64,000 nt of DNA, taken from assembly GCF_028882255.1 (NCBI RefSeq), contig NZ_JARBUY010000001.1:1208344-1272343 (forward strand), given 5' to 3'. A model generated the notes under the pieces. The model saw nothing but the letters and a program-made list of their open reading frames with translations, ran no database searches and was not told the origin of the DNA. Positions 1 to 9,552 of the stretch are shown here, in pieces. The number at the start of each line of letters is the position of its first letter. Within the stretch, counting starts at the first letter, position 1. A program made the translations under genes and the position numbers. Source of the stretch: Maribacter polysaccharolyticus (GTDB taxonomy: Bacteria; Bacteroidota; Bacteroidia; Flavobacteriales; Flavobacteriaceae).

Positions 1-1
1 T

Positions 2-934
2 ATTCCCCCCAATTCATACTGTGCTTATTGTGATTCGTTACACACACCTTACCATGACAACAATTATTGTTCGCTTCATGGATACGAATACAACAAGGCA
101 TTTGGTAATGCATTTTACATCAAAACGGATCGACTGGAATCCGCAGACCATCACTCCAGATATACCATAAGGGCCGTCCTAAAAGGTTATCAACACTATA
201 TGGTAAACAATGAAGACATACTCCTGAACCAAAACAGGTTTTTGGTTCTTCAGGAAAATCAAGTGTTTTCTACCAAAATCGAATCCCACTACCCCACAGA
301 AGCGGTAGTAATAGCTTATGGTACCGAGGATCTTAGAGCAATTTTGGAAAGTCTGGACACCTCTTTGAAAGATCTATTGGATAACACCCAGGGAAATTCC
401 ATTTGGGATGTGGAGTTATTGCCCAACAGCTATGAAATGTCCGATGAACTCAACCAACTTTTAATTCATTTGGCCCATGCCATTCAAATTGGTATTAAAA
501 ATGAAATGTATTATGAGGAAATGAGGTTTAACATCTTGAAGGATGTATACAGGAACCATCTGAAAATTGAAGAAAAGCTACAACACCTATCAGCAAAAAA
601 AGATTCCACCAAAATGGAATTGTACAAGAGACTGCATAGATCCAAGGATTTTATGATGTCCCATTTAAACCAAAAACTGCATCTTGACCAAATAAGTGCA
701 CAAGCCTCCATGTCCCCTTATCATTTTTTAAGGAGTTTTAAGGAAGTTTTTGATTGTACCCCCCTACAGTTTATGGCCACCGAGCGTTTATCCGTAGCCA
801 AGGATTTGATAATAAATTCGGATATGCCCATTTCCCACATTATCGCTGAAGTAGGTTATGACCACCCTAGCTCTTTTTCCAGGGCCTTTAAAAAGAAATA
901 CGGATTGAGCCCACTAAACTTACGTTCAAGATAG
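2..934 (+). CDS. AraC-family transcriptional regulator (5' end outside window)
   Basis: The reading frame is open from base 2, with no stop before the first in-window ATG at 200. The residues upstream of that ATG read as normal protein, so the gene almost certainly begins left of the window and the ATG at 200 is internal. The C-terminal 100 residues form a two-helix-turn-helix AraC domain (segments LHLDQISAQASMSPYHFLR and ISHIIAEVGYDHPSSFSRAF, ending KKKYGLSP). The N-terminal part fits a cupin-like sensor domain, but no ligand can be named. It lies 364 bp upstream of the SusC/SusD pair on the same strand and may control it; that is inference from position. Flavobacterial SusCD loci more often have other regulator types. 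Confidence 0.88.
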   Translation: MPPNSYCAYCDSLHTPYHDNNYCSLHGYEYNKAFGNAFYIKTDRLESADHHSRYTIRAVLKGYQHYMVNNEDILLNQNRFLVLQENQVFSTKIESHYPTEAVVIAYGTEDLRAILESLDTSLKDLLDNTQGNSIWDVELLPNSYEMSDELNQLLIHLAHAIQIGIKNEMYYEEMRFNILKDVYRNHLKIEEKLQHLSAKKDSTKMELYKRLHRSKDFMMSHLNQKLHLDQISAQASMSPYHFLRSFKEVFDCTPLQFMATERLSVAKDLIINSDMPISHIIAEVGYDHPSSFSRAFKKKYGLSPLNLRSR

Positions 935-1298
935 AAATAACTTCCCCAAACACCCCTTTCAAAACCTTAATATAAATTTCACAATTTTTTAACACAAAAA
1001 TATTCGATAATACATTCTTTGTGCTTTTTAAAATGAATACAATAAATCCTTTCTCTTAAAATAGCATTAAAAGCACACACTTCGATTTATATTCTAGGTA
1101 GTTTAGATTTTTACTTAGTTCAATATTTTTTAACATTTCTGGCATTGAATTGGATTGTTCGACCCTACCCATGACCTAAACCCATATGGAAGTAGGAAAT
1201 TCCACCTAGATCAGACGATCTCACTTCAATCTCCAAGATGCGGAAATATGGACTAAGAAAGATTTTCAAGTAAACCAACCTAATTAAAACAAAAGATT
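935..1298 (+). other. Long AT-rich leader upstream of the SusC gene
   Basis: This 364-bp non-coding stretch separates the AraC gene from susC. It is AT-rich in its first half and less so near the gene. I found no perfect TAnnTTTG -7 box and no clear terminator, although a long 5' leader is common for SusC transcripts. No small gene is supportable here. Confidence 0.4.
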
Positions 1299-4200
1299 AT
1301 GAGGAAAATGTTATCAGTATTACTGATATTTGGAGCCCTTGGCTTTGCCTACGGCCAGTCGATCACAGTGACCGGTAAAGTGGTTTCTTCCGACGACGGT
1401 TTAGGGGTCATTGGGGCCACCGTACTCGTTAAGGGAGGAACAACAGGAACCACAACGGACTTTGACGGAAACTATTCCATCAATGCGGATTCCAAAGGTG
1501 TATTGGTATTCCAGTACATGGGATTCAGCTCTTTGGAAGTTCCCATTAACGGTCAAAGTACCCTAAACGTAACTATGGAACCTACGGTGCAAACGTTAGG
1601 GGAAATCGTTGTTGTGGGTTATGGCCAACAGAAGAAAGAAGCCCTAACCGGTGCCATTGCCGAAATGGACAATTCCAGGATAGAGCAAGTCCCTGTCGCT
1701 TCTTTTGAACAAACCCTTCAGGGAAATATGTCTGGGGTTCAATCTAGCGGAGGCGATGGTGCTCCAGGTTCCAATTCACAGATCAGGATCAGGGGGATCG
1801 GATCCATTTCAGCATCCAGCGAACCGCTTTATGTTATAGACGGCGCCATTGTTACCGCCGGTAGTTTCGCAGGTCTTAATGATAATGGCGATCGCAGTAC
1901 CAATATCATGTCTACCTTAAACCCTAACGATATAGAAAGTATCTCGGTTCTAAAAGATGCCTCCGCAACGGCAATTTATGGTGCCAGGGGTGCCAATGGG
2001 GTAATATTGATTACCACCAAAAGAGGAAAAACGGGAAAACCAAAAATCCAATTGGGTATTCAAACAGGATTCAACTCCGTTGCATCCAATAAATTATTGA
2101 AACCTTTAACAGGGGAGCAGTATAAAGACCTTTACATTTCCGGTTACACCGTCAACGGATCCATGACCTATGAGGAGGCCGAAGCGCAACTTATAGATAC
2201 TTTTATCGACATGTACGACCCGGAAACAGGGGAAATGATCAGTACAGACTGGTTGGATGCCGTTACCCGAACAGGTTTAAACCAATCATACAATTTAGGG
2301 GTTTCCGGAGCAACGGAAAATGTCAGATACTATGTTTCCGGCTCTTATTTCGATCAGGAAAGCCATTTGATCGGGACCGAATTCAAGCGTCTATCATCTA
2401 GAGCGAATATTGATGTGAAAATCAATGAAAATATTACGTTGACCAATAACCTTACCGTTTCCCAAACCAAACAATTGGGTACCGTAGATGGTTCCGCCTG
2501 GGCCAACCCCCTGTACAATGCGTATTTATTATCCCCATTAATTCCAATTAAAGATGAAAATGGGAACTATTACGGAGAACACAAAAACTATTTCCCCATG
2601 GGGGGTAACAACCCTGTCGGTAGCCTAAGTGGTGATGATACCCGTGAAACTTCACAACTACGTTTGTTGGACAACATTGCCCTATCTGTTAAATTCTTAC
2701 AGGATTTTACGTTCCGTTCACAATGGAACTTCGATATTTTCCAAGTGGATGAATACCAATATTATAATGCCAATTATGGTAATGGCCGTAATGTAGGTGG
2801 ATATGCACAAGAAAATACCATTCAGAATTCCAACTGGTTGGGAACCCAAACATTGAGTTACAGCAAAACTTTCGGAGATCACCACTTTGATGCCTTAATT
2901 GGGTACGAGGCCCAAGAAAACAATTACAAGACCGTATACGCCTATGGGGAAAATTTCCCAAATGACAAAGTACGGAATTTGGCGAGTGCCTCAAGCTCTT
3001 ATGACACTTCATCTTCCAGATCCAGTTACTCGTTTGTTTCCCTATTATCCAGGGCAAACTATGATTACAACAATAAATATTTCCTTTCTGCCAGTATCCG
3101 AAGGGACGGTTCTTCTAGATTTGGGGCCGATAGCCGATGGGGTACGTTCTACTCTGTGGGTGCAGGTTGGTCTATTCACAAGGAAGACTTTATGGAAGAT
3201 ATCTCTTTTATAAACAACCTGAAACTTAGAGGTTCTTACGGTAAGACAGGTAACGCCGAAATAGACAACTTTATCTCAAGGGGACTTTATGATTACTCCA
3301 ATACCTATGATGGTCTTCCAGGGGGATCCCCTTATCAACTTGCAAATCCCGAACTTACATGGGAAAGCCAGACGAACTATAACATTGGTTTGGATTTTAC
3401 GCTCCTCAACAACAGATTGGGCGGTTCTATAGAGTATTTCAATAAAAATTCAACCGATCTTCTATTGGATGTACCCGTATCCAGGATCACCGGTTTTGAA
3501 AACTATACCCAAAACTACGGGGAAATGGTGAACAATGGATGGGAGGCATCCATAAACGGTAGGATCTTACAAACCGATGATTTTTCATGGGATGCAGGAT
3601 TCAACATCACTTTCTTGAAAAACGAGATCACCAAACTTCAAAGCGATTATACCGATGGCACCAAAAGGAGGGCTGAAGGACATGACTTTCAATCGTTTTA
3701 TCTTTACGAATGGGCCGGTGTAGATCAGTCCAATGGTGATCCCTTATGGTACACGGACGAGACCAGGTCGGTAACTACCAATGATATCTCCGATGCCGAA
3801 CGATTTTTTATAGGTAAAAGTGCCACCCCCGATTTTTATGGTGGTTTCAACAGTACGTTCTCCTACAAAGGATTCTCTTTGGATGGTCAATTCTCTTATT
3901 CTTGGAACCAGTATATATACGACTCCAATGAACGTTTCATTCAAGGTGACGGCGCCCTTACTCCAAGAAGTACCACGACTTATATTTATGAGAACCGCTG
4001 GCTACCTGGATCTACCGATGCCGAAACCCCCTTGTTCTATTGGGGAAACAACAGTGGAAGTAATACGGCCAACACTTCTAGATGGTTACACGATGCCTCT
4101 TATATCAGGTTGAGAAACCTAACGTTTGCCTACAACTTTGATAGCGATATCACCTCTAAGCTAGGCCTAAGTATGCTAAGGGTATATGCTAGGGGAACCA

Positions 4201-4325
4201 ACCTATTGACCATTACACGTGACCCGGACCTGTATATTGACCCTGAACAAGGTATCAATGGTATATCCCAAGGACTTACCCCTGCTATTAAATCCATAAC
4301 CCTTGGATTAGATCTTGAATTTTAA
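1299..4325 (+). CDS. SusC/RagA-family TonB-dependent outer-membrane receptor
   Basis: This 1008-residue protein has a signal peptide ending near FAYGQ. It is followed by a carboxypeptidase-regulatory-like domain (about residues 20-100, VTGKVVSSDDGLGVIGATV), a plug domain with GEIVVVGYG and the SusC signature around VLKDASATAIYGARG, and a beta-barrel that ends in a terminal phenylalanine (LDLEF). Family members form the gated barrel that imports oligosaccharides or peptides with a SusD lid and TonB energy. susD starts 8 bp downstream, so the two form an operon. The substrate cannot be read from the sequence. The peptidase remnant downstream makes a peptide substrate (RagA-like) possible. Confidence 0.96.
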   Translation: MRKMLSVLLIFGALGFAYGQSITVTGKVVSSDDGLGVIGATVLVKGGTTGTTTDFDGNYSINADSKGVLVFQYMGFSSLEVPINGQSTLNVTMEPTVQTLGEIVVVGYGQQKKEALTGAIAEMDNSRIEQVPVASFEQTLQGNMSGVQSSGGDGAPGSNSQIRIRGIGSISASSEPLYVIDGAIVTAGSFAGLNDNGDRSTNIMSTLNPNDIESISVLKDASATAIYGARGANGVILITTKRGKTGKPKIQLGIQTGFNSVASNKLLKPLTGEQYKDLYISGYTVNGSMTYEEAEAQLIDTFIDMYDPETGEMISTDWLDAVTRTGLNQSYNLGVSGATENVRYYVSGSYFDQESHLIGTEFKRLSSRANIDVKINENITLTNNLTVSQTKQLGTVDGSAWANPLYNAYLLSPLIPIKDENGNYYGEHKNYFPMGGNNPVGSLSGDDTRETSQLRLLDNIALSVKFLQDFTFRSQWNFDIFQVDEYQYYNANYGNGRNVGGYAQENTIQNSNWLGTQTLSYSKTFGDHHFDALIGYEAQENNYKTVYAYGENFPNDKVRNLASASSSYDTSSSRSSYSFVSLLSRANYDYNNKYFLSASIRRDGSSRFGADSRWGTFYSVGAGWSIHKEDFMEDISFINNLKLRGSYGKTGNAEIDNFISRGLYDYSNTYDGLPGGSPYQLANPELTWESQTNYNIGLDFTLLNNRLGGSIEYFNKNSTDLLLDVPVSRITGFENYTQNYGEMVNNGWEASINGRILQTDDFSWDAGFNITFLKNEITKLQSDYTDGTKRRAEGHDFQSFYLYEWAGVDQSNGDPLWYTDETRSVTTNDISDAERFFIGKSATPDFYGGFNSTFSYKGFSLDGQFSYSWNQYIYDSNERFIQGDGALTPRSTTTYIYENRWLPGSTDAETPLFYWGNNSGSNTANTSRWLHDASYIRLRNLTFAYNFDSDITSKLGLSMLRVYARGTNLLTITRDPDLYIDPEQGINGISQGLTPAIKSITLGLDLEF

Positions 4326-4333
4326 AAAAACAA

Positions 4334-5737
4334 ATGATGAAGAATATATATACAAAGATTTTATTGGGGTTAATGTTAATAACCTCGTTTTCTTGCTCAG
4401 AAAGCTTTTTGGAAATCGACCCGGAACAGCAGGTAGCAACAGAAGATGCAATTACATCTGTTGACGATCTTGAATCATCGATAGTCGGTGTTTACGATAT
4501 TATGTCGGACAATGATTACTATGGCCGCTATTTTGTAATGATCCCCGATGTAATGTCTGATGATGTAAAACAAAATAGCCAAGCCAACCGGATCAAGAAC
4601 TATGCAGAGTATGTGGTAACAACTGATGACGCCCAGGCCGAAGACTTATGGGTTCGTGGTTATGAGGCCATCAATGCCGCCAATACCGTAATCCACTCCG
4701 ATTTGGAATTAACCGGTGATGATGCCGATACTCGGGACATCCTGGTAGGAACGGCATATGCCCTTCGCGGTTTGGTATTTTTTGACATGGTTCGCTTATT
4801 CGGCCAACATTACACCTACACTTCGGATGCCAGCCATTTCGGCATACCTTTGCCTTTGGAATCTCCCGAGGCTACGGCCCAAATGGAAAGGAGTACCGTT
4901 GCCGAGGTTTATGCACAAGTGATCAGCGACATGACCACCGCTATTTCTTTAATGGATGATTCAACACTTTCAGGAACTACCTCAACCCTATCAGCCAACG
5001 CTGTAAAAGCCCTACTTTCCAGGGTATACCTGTATATGGAGGACTGGTCAAATGCTGAAGCAATGGCAACAGAAGTTATAGACAGTGGGGATTATACCTT
5101 ATTAACGAATGCCGCCTATGCCGATTCCTTTGCATTGGATGCCAACGGCGAAACCATTTTTGAGTTTGTATATACCGATAGTGACCATTTTGGTTCGGAA
5201 TCTGTAGCAGGTCTGTATTTGAGCAACTATTATGGAGACTACCTTCCTTCTGCCGATGTATTGGATTTGATCCCTGATGGCGATGCAAGGAACGACCTTT
5301 ACATCGTTGATGATGGTCTGACCGGTGATTACGCACCCTTCCGTGTAAACAAATACCCTATAGCGGCGACAAGTACAAAAGTCATCAGACTGTCTGAAAT
5401 TTATCTTATACGGGCCGAGGCAAGAGCAGAACTTGGTGACGATTCTGGGGCACAAGATGATGTCAACACCATAAAAACCCGTGGATTACCTTCTGCCACT
5501 TTAATTACCTCTACGGGGGATGAACTTAAAGAAGCCATCGCTACCGAGCGCCGTATAGAATTGGCTTTTGAAGGACAACGCATTTGGGATTTGACCAGAA
5601 ACAAAGAAGGGGTCGAAAGAACCCAATGTACTTCTTCGGTATGTACGGTCTCTTACCCCAACGATTACTTCGTATTGCCCATACCACAAGCGGAGTTGGA
5701 CGTGAACACCGAAATAACCCCCAACCCAGGTTATTGA
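4334..5737 (+). CDS. SusD/RagB-family outer-membrane nutrient-binding lipoprotein
   Basis: This 467-residue protein starts with a lipoprotein signal (hydrophobic core then SFSCSES, with Cys as the likely lipidated residue). Helical repeats typical of SusD follow, with the alpha-helical start FLEIDPEQQ, the segment ALRGLVFFDMVRLFG, and the C-terminal conserved block RLSEIYLIRAEARAE followed by ERRIELAFEGQRIWDLTR. It would sit at the cell surface as the lid of the SusC barrel 8 bp upstream. Either of two adjacent ATG codons (4334 or 4337) could be the start. The protein is on the short side for polysaccharide SusDs and resembles the RagB branch. Confidence 0.95.
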   Translation: MMKNIYTKILLGLMLITSFSCSESFLEIDPEQQVATEDAITSVDDLESSIVGVYDIMSDNDYYGRYFVMIPDVMSDDVKQNSQANRIKNYAEYVVTTDDAQAEDLWVRGYEAINAANTVIHSDLELTGDDADTRDILVGTAYALRGLVFFDMVRLFGQHYTYTSDASHFGIPLPLESPEATAQMERSTVAEVYAQVISDMTTAISLMDDSTLSGTTSTLSANAVKALLSRVYLYMEDWSNAEAMATEVIDSGDYTLLTNAAYADSFALDANGETIFEFVYTDSDHFGSESVAGLYLSNYYGDYLPSADVLDLIPDGDARNDLYIVDDGLTGDYAPFRVNKYPIAATSTKVIRLSEIYLIRAEARAELGDDSGAQDDVNTIKTRGLPSATLITSTGDELKEAIATERRIELAFEGQRIWDLTRNKEGVERTQCTSSVCTVSYPNDYFVLPIPQAELDVNTEITPNPGY

Positions 5738-5780
5738 TGTGATACCCACCAAAGCGAAAATTGCTTACGGTTGATACTAT

Positions 5781-5819
5781 AAAATGGTCATCATTCTTTT
5801 TTAGGGTGATGACCATTTT
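5781..5819 (+). terminator. Rho-independent terminator of the SusCD operon
   Basis: There is a perfect 13-bp inverted repeat (AAAATGGTCATCA at 5781-5793 and its complement at 5807-5819) with a 13-base loop, followed by TCTTTT. It lies 44 bp after the susD stop, so the susCD transcript probably ends here, before the peptidase remnant. Confidence 0.8.
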
Positions 5820-5890
5820 CTTTTAAATTAAAATCATAAGTGTCAGCTTTAGGCTATTGATACTATAAAAAACAAACCTCCACTAAAATT

Positions 5891-6438
5891 CGATCCGCAA
5901 AAAAAACTTTCGGAATCCTTTTCCTCAGTTTCTCCTTGGTCGCCCAAGAGATAAAAAAAACCAATGTCGGTCATTGACTTCCTTAATATCCCAGCAGTAT
6001 CGAGTCCACGATTATCGCCGAACGGAAAGCAAATTGTGTACACCCTTTCAGAAAGTGATTGGGATGCCAATAAACAAGTGGAGCATCTATGGATCGAGAA
6101 CCTTGAAAAGGGAACCTCCGATCAATTCAAGAATGATTAAGAAGGAAAATCCACACCAATATGGCCCCCTATGGGTATCGGATCGGTTTCTTGACAAAAA
6201 GAGGGGATGAAGAAACTACCCAACGCTATTTGATATCCCCACGGGTGGGGAAGCCCCAATCGGTTGCTTCACTTTTTTATGAACGAAAATCACCGTACTA
6301 CCATCCATGATCCCTAGCCTACTCGACAAACCATCATTTTGGTTGCCAATGAATCAACCGACCCTACAAAGGCCCAGCTATTTCACTGACTCCCCTATCG
6401 ACCGGAATGGGTTTTATATCGTTACGGTTTACGTATAA
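5891..6438 (+). pseudogene. Remnant of an exported S9-type (prolyl oligopeptidase/dipeptidyl peptidase) gene
   Basis: Three-frame reading recovers pieces of one protein. First comes a signal peptide (KKTFGILFLSFSLVAQE, about 5900-5950). A frame change follows, then VIDFLNIPAVSSPRLSPNG, KQIVYTLSESDWDANKQVEH and LWIENLEKGTSDQF (5964-6135), an in-frame stop, and after another frame change fragments such as YRIGFLTKRGDEETTQ and FDIPTGGEA (6165-6255). The SPRLSPNGK...YTLSE pattern is the start of the WD40-like propeller of S9 peptidases. Only the N-terminal part survives; the catalytic alpha/beta hydrolase domain is absent, so this is a truncated relic. It may once have processed substrate for the adjacent SusCD. 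Confidence 0.75.
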
Positions 6439-6965
6439 GCCGGGATTTTACCGGTAACACCTTTGAAGAATGCCTTATAGGTCTTGAAATCATCTTCAAT
6501 ATTCCCGGAAGGAAAATAGGGTTTTGAAAACTTCACCTGTTTCCCACCGTAATCAAAGGCCACTAGAATAATGGGTACATGGGTAGCCTTGGCTATATAG
6601 TAAAACCCTGTTTTCCAATTTTCAACCTTTTTACGGGTTCCTTCAGGGGAGAGGGCCAACCTGAAAACTTCCTTTTCCCCGAAAATTCCGGCTATCGCGG
6701 AAACGGTGTCACTGCTTTTCGATCGATCTATGGGAGCGCCCCCCATCCACCTGAAATACCAGCCAAATGGTGGTTTAAAGAGACTTTTCTTGGCGATGAA
6801 ATTCATGTCCTTATTAATGACCCTTCGAACCAAGAGTCCCAAAAAAAAGTCGACCCAACTGGTATGGGGTACAACGACCAACAGGCATTTCTTAACATCG
6901 GGAAATTCCCCCACGATCTTCCAACCGAGTAACCTGAAATAAATAAACTTAGCGAGTGTATGCAT
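6429..6965 (-). CDS. 1-acyl-sn-glycerol-3-phosphate acyltransferase-like protein
   Basis: This short (178 aa) PlsC-family acyltransferase has the catalytic HX4D block HTSWVD near residue 34 and the acceptor-binding SPEGTRKK near residue 105. The family transfers acyl groups from acyl-ACP or acyl-CoA to lysophosphatidate or related acceptors at the inner membrane. It lacks the N-terminal membrane helices of full PlsC. It is 12 bp downstream of the KdnB-like gene and last in a kdsB-HAD-kdnB-like run, so it could act in envelope lipid or lipid A-related acylation. The substrate is not determinable. Confidence 0.82.
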   Translation of the reverse strand: MHTLAKFIYFRLLGWKIVGEFPDVKKCLLVVVPHTSWVDFFLGLLVRRVINKDMNFIAKKSLFKPPFGWYFRWMGGAPIDRSKSSDTVSAIAGIFGEKEVFRLALSPEGTRKKVENWKTGFYYIAKATHVPIILVAFDYGGKQVKFSKPYFPSGNIEDDFKTYKAFFKGVTGKIPAYT

Positions 6966-6977
6966 AAATGGACGGCC

Positions 6978-8105
6978 TTAGATCTTTTCGTAGATCGATT
7001 TCAACTTGGACGGGGTGATGGTTTTTTTCCACTCCTTTCCCAGGGCATTTTCCCATAAGGGCTCCATTCCCAAAGCAACGGAAATCATGATATCCAATTC
7101 ACCCTGTGATAAATCGGCACAAATGCCCATCGGGAGTTCTATTTTATGTTTCTCCTGCATACGCTTGAACAGGGCCACCCCTTCCGGATAAAACTCTTCC
7201 AAGTGATTGAAAACGATACAATTCCCTATTCCGTGCTTTACCCCTAATAAATAGGAGAGTCCGTAACTCATCGCGTGTGCAACACCGACCTGGGAATATG
7301 CGATACTCATGCCCCCATGCCAAGAGGCCATCATTAACTTATCACGGGATTCGGCTTCAGGCAAATCCCCTAAAAACACTTCCTTGCAGAGCTGAAAGGC
7401 CTTTTCCCCATAACTCTGGCTAAAGGCATTCAAAAAGGTACCGTTCAACGATTCCACACAATGGATAAAACAATCCATCCCCGTGTAAAACCATTGCTCT
7501 TTGGATACCCCAATGGTTAAATCGGGATCAAGAACGACCTGGTCAAAGGTGGTATAATCCGAATTGATCCCCAACTTCTTTTCAGGTCCCAAAAGGACCG
7601 TGGTCCGGGAAACCTCGGCTCCCGTGCCACTAATGGTAGGTATGCCCACATGGTAGATCGATGGTCGTTTGACCAAATCCCAACCTTGATATTCATAGGT
7701 ACTGCCTTCATTGTTCATCATTATGGAAACGGCCTTTGCCAGATCCATGACCGTACCCCCTCCTATGCCCACGATTCCGGACGGAACCTCAGCATAATCT
7801 TCCCGGATCTTTTGTACAAGGGCATCGACCTGATGGGTCTTTGGTTCTTCATCGGCCGATATTAAGACAATGCGATCGTTAAGAATGGCAGGAATGCGAT
7901 CCACCAACGCCTTGCCTTCAAAAACATCGTCCACCAAAAAAATAAACGGAGCTTCGGAATTTTTCCTTTTGGCCATTAAAATCGTCCCCAACTGATCAAA
8001 ACTTCCTTTTCCGAAAACCACACGCGGTACCATGGGGAAGTTCTTATATTCCACTTTTTCTTCAGTAGGCGTATTTTTTTTAATACGCGTGTCCTTTAAC
8101 TCCAT
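6978..8105 (-). CDS. Iron-containing alcohol dehydrogenase, probable KdnB-like Kdo 8-oxidase
   Basis: This 375-residue group III (Fe/Zn) alcohol dehydrogenase has the dinucleotide motif GIGGGTVMDLAKA near residue 118, GTGAEVSRTTV, and metal ligands in GMDCFIHCVE, VAHAMSYG and VKHGIGN. In Shewanella, KdnB oxidises C8 of Kdo so that the aminotransferase KdnA can make 8-amino-Kdo. The setting here, three genes in one minus-strand run with kdsB (4 bp from the HAD gene, which overlaps kdsB), supports a Kdo substrate. No KdnA-type aminotransferase is present in the window. Enzyme class is certain; the KdnB role is inferred from context and overall resemblance. Confidence 0.85.
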   Translation of the reverse strand: MELKDTRIKKNTPTEEKVEYKNFPMVPRVVFGKGSFDQLGTILMAKRKNSEAPFIFLVDDVFEGKALVDRIPAILNDRIVLISADEEPKTHQVDALVQKIREDYAEVPSGIVGIGGGTVMDLAKAVSIMMNNEGSTYEYQGWDLVKRPSIYHVGIPTISGTGAEVSRTTVLLGPEKKLGINSDYTTFDQVVLDPDLTIGVSKEQWFYTGMDCFIHCVESLNGTFLNAFSQSYGEKAFQLCKEVFLGDLPEAESRDKLMMASWHGGMSIAYSQVGVAHAMSYGLSYLLGVKHGIGNCIVFNHLEEFYPEGVALFKRMQEKHKIELPMGICADLSQGELDIMISVALGMEPLWENALGKEWKKTITPSKLKSIYEKI

Positions 8106-8109
8106 AGTA

Positions 8110-8811
8110 TTAATTCAAATAGTTTAGGATATCCTTAATCCTATTTATTTTCAGATACTTATAATCCCCGTTCTCGATAGACACCTGTTCGTGTATCCAG
8201 GTCGTATGAAAAGGGACATGTACTGCCTTTGCCCCAATGTTCAGTAAGGGCAATACATCCGATTTAAGGGAATTTCCGATCATCAGGAATTCATCGACGT
8301 CTATTTCCAAATGCTCCAATAGGTTCTTATAATTCTGTTCTTTCTTATCACTCAATACTTCCACATGGTGAAAATACCTTGAAAGACCCGACCTTTCCAA
8401 CTTTCGCTCTTGATCCAATAAATCCCCTTTGGTCAACACGATCAAACGATATTTATGGTTCAAGGCTTTTAGGACCTCTTTTACCCCGTCCAATAATTCC
8501 ACGGGATGGGAGATCATGTCCTTACCTAGATTCAGGATCTTTTGAATCGTTGCTTGCGAAACCTTATTATTCGAGAGTTCGAGGGCCGATTCGATCATCG
8601 AAAGCATAAAACCCTTTATACCATACCCGTAGAGTTCCAAATTGTCCATCTCCTTTTTAAAGAGTTCTTGGTCGATTTTATTTTTGGTCTCGAAACCTTC
8701 CAATAATTCGGCGAACAGTTCCTCGGTATCCCGGAAATACGTTTCGTTTACCCAAAGGGTATCATCGGCATCGAAGCCAATTACTTTTATGTTACTGAAA
8801 TCTATTTCCAT
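8110..8811 (-). CDS. HAD-superfamily hydrolase
   Basis: This 233-residue haloacid-dehalogenase-fold phosphatase has motif [10 protein letters not shown] near residue 12, motif II VLTKGD, a motif III lysine (DKKEQNYK) and motif [11 protein letters not shown]. It carries a helical cap domain between residues 20 and 90, unlike KdsC, which is cap-less, so it is not a plain KdsC. Its start codon overlaps the end of kdsB by 10 bp and it is 4 bp from the KdnB-like gene, which implies coupled translation and a role in Kdo or sugar-phosphate metabolism. The exact substrate is unknown. Confidence 0.85.
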   Translation of the reverse strand: MEIDFSNIKVIGFDADDTLWVNETYFRDTEELFAELLEGFETKNKIDQELFKKEMDNLELYGYGIKGFMLSMIESALELSNNKVSQATIQKILNLGKDMISHPVELLDGVKEVLKALNHKYRLIVLTKGDLLDQERKLERSGLSRYFHHVEVLSDKKEQNYKNLLEHLEIDVDEFLMIGNSLKSDVLPLLNIGAKAVHVPFHTTWIHEQVSIENGDYKYLKINRIKDILNYLN

Positions 8812-9530
8812 GCTGCTTGGGCCTTTTTTAAATCCTCAGGGGTATCTATTTCTATTCCGGTGACATGCGTTTCGACCATTTTTATCTTTTTGCCGTATTC
8901 CAAATATCGGATGGCCTCTATCTTTTCCTTGGCTTCCAAAGGCAACATGGGCAATCGCTGAAAGTCCATCAAAGCACTTTTACGAAAAGCATAAATCCCT
9001 TTGTGTTTGTAATAGATATCCTCGATGGACTTATCCCTTGGATAAGGTATTGGTGACCTTGAAAAATATAGGGCAAAATTACGATTATCGACAATAACCT
9101 TCACGGTATTCGGATTGCTGATTTCGTCCCAATCATGGATTTTCACCATTAAGGACGCCAAATCTATTTCCTTGGAAACATCATCTTGGAAAACCTTCAA
9201 AACACTTGCCAAACTTTCACGATCCGTAAAGGGTTCATCCCCTTGCACATTGACGATAATATCCACATCCATGTGGGTTACGGCCTCCGCAATACGGTCA
9301 CTGCCACAATCATGCTCTTTAAGGCTCATGATCGCCTTACCCCCTGCATTCACAATGGCATCAAAAATCACCTTACTATCGGTAACGACATAGACCTCAT
9401 CGAAAAGTTTTGTATTTATCGCCGCCTCATAGGTTCGTACAATAACGGGTTTACCCGATAGATCCTGCATTAATTTGGCAGGGAATCTTGATGCCGCATA
9501 ACGTGCGGGTATCATTGCTATAATTTTCAC
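8802..9530 (-). CDS. kdsB: 3-deoxy-manno-octulosonate cytidylyltransferase (CMP-Kdo synthetase)
   Basis: This 242-residue protein begins [19 protein letters not shown], the nucleotide-binding signature of KdsB, with NVQGDEPF near residue 95 and the [10 protein letters not shown] segment near 167. It activates Kdo with CTP to give CMP-Kdo, the donor for the inner core of lipopolysaccharide, in the cytoplasm. It is first in the run kdsB-HAD-KdnB-like-acyltransferase. If the KdnB-like enzyme works with an aminotransferase encoded elsewhere, the true substrate may be 8-amino-Kdo. Confidence 0.96.
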   Translation of the reverse strand: MKIIAMIPARYAASRFPAKLMQDLSGKPVIVRTYEAAINTKLFDEVYVVTDSKVIFDAIVNAGGKAIMSLKEHDCGSDRIAEAVTHMDVDIIVNVQGDEPFTDRESLASVLKVFQDDVSKEIDLASLMVKIHDWDEISNPNTVKVIVDNRNFALYFSRSPIPYPRDKSIEDIYYKHKGIYAFRKSALMDFQRLPMLPLEAKEKIEAIRYLEYGKKIKMVETHVTGIEIDTPEDLKKAQAAWK

Positions 9531-9552
9531 TTTCTTCGCTTTAAGTTATTGA

